A stretch of 5,830 bases of DNA from Geminicoccaceae bacterium (lineage in GTDB: Bacteria > Pseudomonadota > Alphaproteobacteria > Geminicoccales > Geminicoccaceae), in contig JAGREZ010000396.1 in the NCBI GenBank assembly GCA_020446285.1, positions 1 to 5,830 of the forward strand, read 5' to 3'. Below the pieces are notes generated by a model. The model saw only the letters and a list, made by a program, of their open reading frames with translations, ran no database searches and was not told where the DNA came from. Position numbers and translations under genes: made by a program. Positions 1 through 5,830 of this stretch are shown here, piece after piece (within the stretch, counting starts at the first letter, position 1; every line of letters starts with the position of its first letter).

Positions 1-2297
1 CGGAAGGCTGTGTCGTGCTGCCGGGGCTCGACCGGGATATGGACGAGGCGAGCTGGGAGGTGGTCGGCCGAACGCCGGCACATCCGCAATACGGCCTTCG
101 TCGCCTGCTCGATCTTCTCGAAACCGACCGGGCACTCGTGCAGTCCTGGCCGAAGCAGATCCGGACGGCCAGCGGCCAGCGGCGGCGGCTCCTGAGCGAG
201 ATCATGCGCCCCGCCGCCACCAGCGAGGCATGGAAGAACGTCACCGCTCCCCCGGCGGAGGCGCTCGACGGGATCGCGCGCATCGAGTGCCCGTCCTTTG
301 CAGCCGAGGCGGCGCTGCTCGCACTTCGCATTCGTGAACAGCTCGAACATCCGGGCCGCACGGTGGCACTCGTCACCAGCGACCGCACCCTTGCCCGTCG
401 TGTGGCGGTCGAACTCAGGCGGTTCGGCATCGATGCGGATGATACCGCCGGCACACCGCTCGACCAGACGCCGCCCGGCAGCTTTCTCCTGCTCGGCGCA
501 CGCGCGATCGTCGAGGGGCTTGCGCCGGTGCCGTTGCTGGCGTTGCTCAAGCACCCGCTGGCAAGCGGCCATGATGAACGCGGCCGCTTTCGCCGTCATG
601 TCCGCACACTCGAACTCGGTATTCTGCGCGGACCGAGGCTCTCCGGCGGCTTTGCCGGCTATCTCGCTGCCATCCGGGAGGCTGACGGGAACCACTGGCC
701 GGGCTCGATCCCGAAGGAGGAACTCGCTGCCTGGTTCGAACGGATCGAGGTCGCCGCGAGCAGGCTCAGCGAGCTCGCCGCCCGCCCCGAGGCGGATTTC
801 CTCGAACTCGTGGAGGCGCACCTGGCGTTCGGCGAGTGGCTGGCCAGCGACACGGACGGTTCGCCGGACGAGCTCTGGGCAAGGGAAGCGGGTGCTGCCG
901 CCTCCTCCTTCCTCATCCGCCTGAAGGCTGCCGTCGCCGGCTTTCCGCCGATCACGCCGTCGGCCTATCCTGCACTTCTGGCCGTCCTGATGGGGGCGGA
1001 GGCCGTTCGCTCGCATGCGACCCGGCATCCGCGCGTCACTATCCTGGGGCAGCTCGAATCCCGTCTGGCCAGCGCCGATCGCATGCTGATCGCCGGGCTG
1101 AACGAAGGTGTCTGGCCGCGTTCGGTCAATCCGTCGCCCTGGATCAACCGGGCGATGCGCGCGGAACTCGGCCTGCCGCCCGCGGAGATGCAGATCGGCA
1201 TTGCCGCACATGATCTGGTGATGGCCGCATCCTCGCCCGACTGCCTGCTGTCGCGGTCGCGAAAGGATCATGGCGGTGCACCGACCGCGCCCTCGCGCTG
1301 GCTGGCACGTCTGGATGCGGTGCTTCGCGCCGGCGGGCGCAAGGGAGCGATCGACCTCGCGCCGCACTGGCTCGAATGGGCGGATGCGCTCGACCGGCCG
1401 GAAGGTGCGCCGCGACCCTGCGAGCGACCATCGCCGGCACCACCGCTTGAGGCGCGGCCCTCTGCCGCGTTCGTCACCGAGATCGAGACACTCATCCGCG
1501 ATCCTTATGCCTTTTATGCGAAGAAGATCCTTGGACTGAGCTCGCCGGACCCGCTCGATGCCGATCCGGGCCACAGCGAACGGGGCCAGATCATCCACGA
1601 GGCGCTGAGCGCATTCGTCCGCAAATGGCCGCACGGGATGCCCGACGATGCGGAGGCGGACCTGCTGGCAATCGGTGAGCGCCTGTTCTCGGCGATGATC
1701 CATCATCCGCAGGTGCGGGCCATCTGGTGGCCGCGCTTCATCGATATCGCCCTCTGGTTCGTTGCCCAGGAACGGGCGCGCCGCGAGGACCTGGAGCGGA
1801 TCATGAGCGAACGAACGGGCCAGCTGGTCATCGATCACGACACCGGCGCATTCACGCTCAGGGCGCGGGCCGACCGTGTCGAGATCGACCGCGCGGGCCG
1901 TTTCAACATCATCGACTACAAGACGGGAACCGCACCCTCGCAAGCCCTCGTCAGTCAGGGCATCAGCCCGCAGCTGACGCTCACCGCACTCATCGCCGGC
2001 GGTGACGGTTTCGGCAGCGGTCGTCTGCCGCCGGGCGAGCTGCTCTACTGGGCGCTCAAGGGTGGCGAGACGGGTAACAAATCCACGGCGCTCAAGGATG
2101 TGGAAGCGCTCGTCGAGAATGCCCGCGACGGCCTCGACCGGCTGATCGCATGGTATCGCGATCCGCAAAACGGCTATCCGGCCGTGCCGCGCCCGGAGAT
2201 CGCCCCCACCTACAATGATTACGAGCATCTGGCCCGTATCGACGAATGGCGCGGCGCTTCCGCGGAGCGGACCGGTGAACGGGGAGACGCACCTTGA
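1..2297 (+). CDS. addB: AddB, nuclease subunit of the AddAB double-strand break repair helicase-nuclease (5' partial)
   Basis: This is the C-terminal three quarters of AddB, which partners AddA in resecting double-strand DNA ends before RecA loading. The reading frame is open from base 3; the GTG at 15 is an internal valine in a family-typical VVLPGLD stretch, so the true start lies upstream. By family length (about 1000 residues) roughly a quarter is missing. Visible landmarks are an ADRMLIAGLNEGVWP block at 1074-1118 and an RSRKDHGGAPTAPSRW block near 1250-1310, both typical of alphaproteobacterial AddB. A PD-(D/E)XK nuclease follows: GQIIH with His at 1596, Asp of RADRVE at 1872, and the catalytic IIDYKTG with Asp 1914 and Lys 1920, then Gln at 1971. 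The nuclease residues look intact, so activity is inferred. The cysteines that bind a 4Fe-4S cluster in Bacillus AddB are absent. The stop overlaps the start of addA, implying one operon. Confidence 0.95.
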   Translation, partial: EGCVVLPGLDRDMDEASWEVVGRTPAHPQYGLRRLLDLLETDRALVQSWPKQIRTASGQRRRLLSEIMRPAATSEAWKNVTAPPAEALDGIARIECPSFAAEAALLALRIREQLEHPGRTVALVTSDRTLARRVAVELRRFGIDADDTAGTPLDQTPPGSFLLLGARAIVEGLAPVPLLALLKHPLASGHDERGRFRRHVRTLELGILRGPRLSGGFAGYLAAIREADGNHWPGSIPKEELAAWFERIEVAASRLSELAARPEADFLELVEAHLAFGEWLASDTDGSPDELWAREAGAAASSFLIRLKAAVAGFPPITPSAYPALLAVLMGAEAVRSHATRHPRVTILGQLESRLASADRMLIAGLNEGVWPRSVNPSPWINRAMRAELGLPPAEMQIGIAAHDLVMAASSPDCLLSRSRKDHGGAPTAPSRWLARLDAVLRAGGRKGAIDLAPHWLEWADALDRPEGAPRPCERPSPAPPLEARPSAAFVTEIETLIRDPYAFYAKKILGLSSPDPLDADPGHSERGQIIHEALSAFVRKWPHGMPDDAEADLLAIGERLFSAMIHHPQVRAIWWPRFIDIALWFVAQERARREDLERIMSERTGQLVIDHDTGAFTLRARADRVEIDRAGRFNIIDYKTGTAPSQALVSQGISPQLTLTALIAGGDGFGSGRLPPGELLYWALKGGETGNKSTALKDVEALVENARDGLDRLIAWYRDPQNGYPAVPRPEIAPTYNDYEHLARIDEWRGASAERTGERGDAP
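2281..2286 (+). promoter_or_regulatory. Ribosome binding site of addA
   Basis: GGGGAG lies within the last codons of addB, with seven bases between it and the TTG start of addA. It is a strong match to the anti-Shine-Dalgarno complement at good spacing. It supports the TTG at 2294 as the true start. It also allows ribosomes finishing addB to re-initiate on addA. Confidence 0.75.
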
Positions 2298-5200
2298 GCG
2301 GCCATCGCCCGACGGGTCCTCAGGCACGGGCCTCGGATCCGGGCCTTTCCGTCTGGGTCACCGCCAATGCCGGCACGGGCAAGACCCGTGTGCTGTCCGA
2401 CCGCGTGTTGCGCCTGCTTCTTGCCGGCGCCAATCCGGAAGCGATCCTCTGCATCACCTTCACCAGGGCTGCCGCCGTCGAGATGACCGGGCGGATCGAA
2501 AAGGCGCTCGCCGACTGGGCGGTGGAGACGGATGACGAACGGCTTTCCGCATCGCTCGAGGCGATCACCGGCACGCGGCCCGGTGAGCGCGAGCGGGCGG
2601 TGGCACGGCGGCTCTTCGCCAGGGTTCTCGACCTGCCGGCCGGATTGCCGATCCAGACGATTCACGGCTTCTGCGCCGGCCTTCTCCGGCGTTTTCCCAT
2701 CGAGGCAGGCATTCCACCGCATTTCGAGAGCATCGACGAGCGTACGGCTGCCGAGATGATGCGGGAATCGCAAAACCGTCTTCTGGGCATCCTGCGCGAG
2801 AGCGATCCGCGACTGCGGGAAGCGCTGGACCGGCTTGCGGCGATCCTTGCGGAAGGTGCGCTCGGCGACCTGTTCCGCGAGATCCTGCAGAAACGGCGGG
2901 TGATCGAACAGGCGCTCGAAGGCGGGCTCGATGCGCTGCTCGGCCGGCTGCATGCGGCTCTCGACGTTCCGCCCGGCACCGATCCGAAGAAACTCATGGA
3001 ACGTGCCGTCGACGACGGCGTGATGGATGCGCACAGGCTCAAGGCCGCCATCGAGGCACTCCTGACGGGAAGTGCGACGGATGCAAAGCGCGGTGCCGCC
3101 ATCGCAGTCTGGCTGGAAATGTCGCCGGCGGATCGCGTCGAGACATTCGGGGAGTATCGCCGGTGTTTTCTGACCGCCAGTGGCGGGCCTTTAAAAAAAC
3201 TGATGACCAAGGCCGTAGGCGAGGCTCATCCGGCGGCAAATAAGGCGCTGATTTTCGAACAGGCCCGTATCCAGCGTCTCGACATGCAGATCGCGGCCGC
3301 ACAGATCGCCTTGCGTGGTGCGGCCATGCTCACGGTGGCGGAGGCGCTGCTGCGGGATTATCGCGAGGCCAAGGAACGGGAAGGCGCGCTCGATTTCGAC
3401 GATCTCATCCATGAGGCCGCTCGGCTCCTGTCCCGCCCGGATCGCCGCGAATGGGTGCTCTTCAAGCTGGATGCGCGGATCGGGCATATTCTCGTCGACG
3501 AGGCGCAGGACACGAGTCCGGCGCAGTGGGCGGTGATCGAACAGCTGGTCGAGGAAATCGCCGCGGGCGAGGGCGCACATGACCACCCGCGCACGCTTTT
3601 CGTCGTTGGTGACGAGAAACAGTCCATCTACAGCTTTCAGGGCGCCGATCTGGCGAACTTCCATGCCGTGCGCAGGCGCATCGGCGAACGCATGGAGTTG
3701 CGCGACGAACGGCTCGAGGTCTCGTTCCGCAGCAATGCGACCCTTCTCTCACTGGTCGACAGTTTGCTCGGCGAGGACAGCTTTCGTGCCGGCGTTCTGG
3801 GCGATGGAGATTTTCGGCCGCATGAAAGTTCGCGCCCCAATGACGAGGGGTGCATCACCCTCTGGCCGCTCATGGAGCCGGTCGATGGTGATGAGATACG
3901 GGAGCCATGGGCGCTTCCCGATGCGCGCAACTGGCGGCCGGGTGTCGAGGAACTGCTCGCGCGCAGGCTCGCCCGCGACATCGAGCGGCGGCTGGCGGAT
4001 CCGGCACCGCTGGCTTCGACGAAACGGCGCCTTCGCCCCAGCGACGTTCTCATTCTCGTATCGAGGCGCGGGCGTATTCAGGAACTGACGATCTCGGCGC
4101 TCAAGAAGCGCGGCATACCGGTTGCCGGCGCCGACCGCCTCGGCCTCACCGACCACATCGCGGTGCGCGATCTCATGGCGCTCGGTCAGGCGCTGCTGCT
4201 GGCCGAAGACGATCTGAACCTTGCCTGCCTGCTCAGGAGTCCGCTCATCGGGCTCGACGAGGATGCGCTCTTCGATCTGGCCTTCGACCGGGGCAAACGC
4301 ACGCTCCACGAGAATTTTCGCCGCAAGCGCGAGCGTTACACCGAAGCGTTCGCGCGTTTCGAGACCTGGCTGGACCGCGCCGATTTCATGCCGCCCTTCG
4401 AACTGTTCACGCTCATTCTTGCCGAAGGCGGGCGCGAACGCCTGCTCGCCCGGCTCGGGCCGGATGCGGCCGAACCCGTCGAGGCCTTCCTCGGTCAGGC
4501 ACTGGATTTCGAGCAGGGACATCCCGCCACGCTTCAGGGCTTCCTGCACTGGCTGACGATGGACACGGGCAGCCTCAAGCGGGATCCCGAGCCGGCACGC
4601 GACGAGATCCGGGTCATGACCGTGCACGGCTCGAAGGGGCTCGAGGCGCCCCTCGTCGTGATCGCCGATGCCGGACCGCGCAGGGCGAACGAACGGGGGA
4701 AGATCATCGTCGATCCGGCCAGCGGTATTCCCTTCTGGCGTGCGCGGAAAGAGGATCGCGACGCCCTTACCGGCGATCTTGTCGCGGCGGCCGACGGGCG
4801 CCGCGAGGAAGAGGCCAGCAGGCTCCTCTATGTCGCGCTCACCCGTGCCAAGGACGAACTCCTGATCGCCGGCTGGGCCGGTGCGCGCAGCGGCGACCCG
4901 GCCGACAGCTGGCACGGCATCGTCAAGGCGGCGATGGAAAGGCTCGGTGCCGAAACCGGCGAGGACGGCGTGCTGGTCCTGCGTCATGGAACGCCGGCTT
5001 CGTCAGCCGGTGACCATGAAACGCTGCCGGAGACGGTGCCGGCGCTGCCGGACTGGGCCAGGACCCCGGTTGGGCCCGAACCGCCGGCGACCCGTCCGCT
5101 CGCCCCGACCCGGATGGCGGAGGATGTCTCGGTCTCGACCTCGCCCGCCTCCGGCACCACCGACGCGCTGGAATTCGGCCTTCGGATGCACGCGCTCCTG

Positions 5201-5647
5201 CACCGGCTCGCCGATATTCCCCCGCATGGCCGGGAAGAACATCTCTCGCGCCTGCCGGCGGGGATCGCCTGCGAGGTTCGCGCCGTGCTCGACCTGCCGG
5301 GGCTGGAACCGGTGTTCCGGCCCGGCAGCCTCGCCGAACAGCCGATCATCGGACGGATCGGCGATCTCGTCATCAGCGGCCAGATCGACCGTATCGCCAT
5401 CGAACCGGACCGCGTGATGATCGTCGATTTCAAGACCAACCGACGACCGCCCGCTTCGCTGGACCGCGTTCCGCTCGCCTATCTCCGCCAGCTTGCGGCC
5501 TATGCGGCGCTGCTCGGGGAAATCTTCCCCCAACGCACCATTGTCGCCGCTCTGGTCTGGACCGTGGTTCCGGCAATCATGGAGATTCCGGCCGAACTGC
5601 TGGAGCGCCATGCGCCGAATGCCGCACGGACCGACGCGCCAGCTTGA
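2294..5647 (+). CDS. addA: AddA, helicase-nuclease subunit of AddAB
   Basis: AddA is the ATP-driven 3'-5' SF1A (UvrD-like) motor of AddAB and carries one of the complex's two nucleases. At 1117 residues it is complete and slightly short for the alphaproteobacterial family (about 1150-1190). Motifs in order: Walker A ANAGTGKT (residues 24-31), motif Ia TFTRAAAVEM (55-64), TIHGF (122-126), LDFDDLI (about 366-372), Walker B DEAQD (402-406), motif III GDEKQSIYSFQGAD (439-452), motif IV SFRSN (477-481), motif V VHGSKGLE (777-784) and motif VI LLYVALTRAKD (844-854). The C-terminal PD-(D/E)XK nuclease shows FGLRMH with His966, Asp1032 of GQIDR, catalytic Asp1045 and Lys1047 in VDFKTN, and the QLAAY motif (Gln1066, Tyr1070). 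All key residues are present. The TTG start is the only conventional start codon between the in-frame stop at 2276-2278 and Walker A, and it follows a strong ribosome binding site. It overlaps the addB stop by four bases. An A7 run at 3193-3199 is unusual for such a GC-rich gene. Confidence 0.97.
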   Translation: MSGHRPTGPQARASDPGLSVWVTANAGTGKTRVLSDRVLRLLLAGANPEAILCITFTRAAAVEMTGRIEKALADWAVETDDERLSASLEAITGTRPGERERAVARRLFARVLDLPAGLPIQTIHGFCAGLLRRFPIEAGIPPHFESIDERTAAEMMRESQNRLLGILRESDPRLREALDRLAAILAEGALGDLFREILQKRRVIEQALEGGLDALLGRLHAALDVPPGTDPKKLMERAVDDGVMDAHRLKAAIEALLTGSATDAKRGAAIAVWLEMSPADRVETFGEYRRCFLTASGGPLKKLMTKAVGEAHPAANKALIFEQARIQRLDMQIAAAQIALRGAAMLTVAEALLRDYREAKEREGALDFDDLIHEAARLLSRPDRREWVLFKLDARIGHILVDEAQDTSPAQWAVIEQLVEEIAAGEGAHDHPRTLFVVGDEKQSIYSFQGADLANFHAVRRRIGERMELRDERLEVSFRSNATLLSLVDSLLGEDSFRAGVLGDGDFRPHESSRPNDEGCITLWPLMEPVDGDEIREPWALPDARNWRPGVEELLARRLARDIERRLADPAPLASTKRRLRPSDVLILVSRRGRIQELTISALKKRGIPVAGADRLGLTDHIAVRDLMALGQALLLAEDDLNLACLLRSPLIGLDEDALFDLAFDRGKRTLHENFRRKRERYTEAFARFETWLDRADFMPPFELFTLILAEGGRERLLARLGPDAAEPVEAFLGQALDFEQGHPATLQGFLHWLTMDTGSLKRDPEPARDEIRVMTVHGSKGLEAPLVVIADAGPRRANERGKIIVDPASGIPFWRARKEDRDALTGDLVAAADGRREEEASRLLYVALTRAKDELLIAGWAGARSGDPADSWHGIVKAAMERLGAETGEDGVLVLRHGTPASSAGDHETLPETVPALPDWARTPVGPEPPATRPLAPTRMAEDVSVSTSPASGTTDALEFGLRMHALLHRLADIPPHGREEHLSRLPAGIACEVRAVLDLPGLEPVFRPGSLAEQPIIGRIGDLVISGQIDRIAIEPDRVMIVDFKTNRRPPASLDRVPLAYLRQLAAYAALLGEIFPQRTIVAALVWTVVPAIMEIPAELLERHAPNAARTDAPA

Positions 5648-5673
5648 CGGCGTCGCGCGTGAACCACTAGAAT
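5643..5673 (+). promoter_or_regulatory. Sigma-70-type promoter for trxA
   Basis: The -35 box TTGACG (5644-5649, 5 of 6 to consensus) and the -10 box TAGAAT (5668-5673, 5 of 6) are separated by 18 bases. Including the preceding C, the -35 reads CTTGAC, the form favoured by alphaproteobacterial housekeeping sigma factors. The -35 box overlaps the TGA stop of addA. Transcription would start near 5680, giving trxA a leader of about 50 bases. This is predicted from sequence only. Confidence 0.6.
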
Positions 5674-5694
5674 CCGGGAAACTTGGATATTCAG

Positions 5695-5707
5695 GGGGCT
5701 TCGCCCC
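5695..5707 (+). other. GC-rich hairpin in the trxA leader
   Basis: GGGGC (5695-5699) and GCCCC (5703-5707) form a perfect five-base-pair stem with a three-base TTC loop. The following bases, GCTTTCTGG, contain only a weak T-rich stretch, so it is a poor intrinsic terminator. It lies downstream of the predicted promoter, so it would be in the trxA 5' leader. It may protect or attenuate that mRNA, or partly terminate readthrough from addA. GGGGCTTCGCCCC palindromes are common in GC-rich proteobacterial spacers, so the role is uncertain. Confidence 0.45.
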
Positions 5708-5733
5708 GCTTTCTGGCGAGGATGGCCGTAGTC

Positions 5734-5830
5734 ATGACAGTTTCGCACACGACCGATACCGGTTTCGACGCAGACGTTCTCAAGGCGTCGAAGCCTGTCG
5801 TTGTTGACTTCTGGGCCGAGTGGTGCGGCC
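5734..5830 (+). CDS. trxA: Thioredoxin (3' partial, N-terminus only)
   Basis: Thioredoxin is a small cytoplasmic dithiol-disulfide oxidoreductase that reduces ribonucleotide reductase, PAPS reductase and peroxiredoxins. Only 32 full codons are visible. They read [11 protein letters not shown], then [11 protein letters not shown], the beta-strand leading into the WCGPC redox site. The first active-site cysteine is codon 31 (5824-5826) and the window ends before the second. I chose ATG 5734 because the cysteine then falls where E. coli TrxA has it (residue 33, counting Met). An in-frame ATG at 5722 would add MAVV, but its only Shine-Dalgarno-like bases (GAGG, 5718-5721) touch the start codon. 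For 5734 the same GAGG is 12 bases away, rather long, so the start is not settled. Position next to addA is typical of alphaproteobacteria. Expression is probably from the promoter at 5643-5673. Confidence 0.9.
   Translation, partial: MTVSHTTDTGFDADVLKASKPVVVDFWAEWCG

Noticed and set aside
15..17. GTG at 15 as the start of addB
   Set aside because: The frame is open to the left edge, and the codons before it (EGCV) continue the family's conserved block ahead of LPGLD. The codon is internal, so the gene is truncated by the window.
2219..3034. Antisense open frame (271 codons) across the addB/addA junction
   Set aside because: It has no recognisable domain and covers the well-supported addB end and the N-terminal motifs of addA. 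It is best explained as a by-product of GC-rich coding.
3749..4987. Long antisense open frame (412 codons) opposite addA
   Set aside because: It lies opposite the functional helicase motifs of addA. Long antisense frames are expected in GC-rich genes because stop codons are rare in the complementary frame. The translation shows no recognisable domain.
3907..5013. Same-strand alternative frame of 368 codons inside addA
   Set aside because: The predicted protein is an Arg-, Ala- and Gly-rich out-of-frame reading of addA, with no known motif. The addA frame carries helicase motif V and VI here.
5695..5715. Strong rho-independent terminator after addA
   Set aside because: The stem is only five base pairs and is followed by a mixed GCTTTCTGG rather than a run of T. 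It also lies after the predicted trxA promoter, so I recorded it only as a hairpin.
1..5830. Mobile elements, CRISPR arrays, tRNA or rRNA genes, or a new defence system
   Set aside because: I saw no direct repeat arrays, terminal inverted repeats, transposase motifs or structured RNA signatures. The window is filled by addB, addA, a short spacer and the start of trxA.

Overview
This window looks like ordinary chromosome from a GC-rich alphaproteobacterium. By eye the GC content is well over 60%, with strong G/C bias at third codon positions. The gene order addB-addA-trxA and the sequence character of both recombination subunits fit the alphaproteobacterial branch of the AddAB family, perhaps a Hyphomicrobiales or Rhodospirillales member. 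The exact genus cannot be read from this stretch.

Layout: the window opens inside addB, whose N-terminal part lies upstream of base 1. The visible 765 codons cover the middle of the protein and a complete C-terminal PD-(D/E)XK nuclease domain. AddB stops at 2295-2297, and addA begins on a TTG codon that overlaps that stop (TTGA). A strong Shine-Dalgarno sits inside the end of addB. addA is complete (2294-5647, 1117 residues) and carries every SF1A helicase motif plus a second C-terminal nuclease domain. A gap of less than 90 bases follows. It holds a good sigma-70-like promoter whose -35 box overlaps the addA stop codon, and a GC-rich hairpin. The first 97 bases of trxA (thioredoxin) then run off the window, ending inside the WCGPC active site.

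How they work together: AddA and AddB form the heterodimeric helicase-nuclease that loads on double-strand ends, unwinds and trims them, and prepares a 3' tail for RecA. AddA supplies the single ATP-driven motor and one nuclease; AddB supplies the second nuclease and, in studied members, Chi recognition. The overlapping stop and start suggest coupled synthesis at matched levels. Thioredoxin is a conserved neighbour, but its own promoter argues that it is expressed separately from the repair genes.

I did not find an undescribed system here. Nearly all of the sequence is explained by three known genes. The points worth a second look are small: the loss of the AddB iron-sulphur cysteines, an A7 slippery run in addA, the compact addA/trxA junction with its promoter and leader hairpin, and the TTG-only start of addA.
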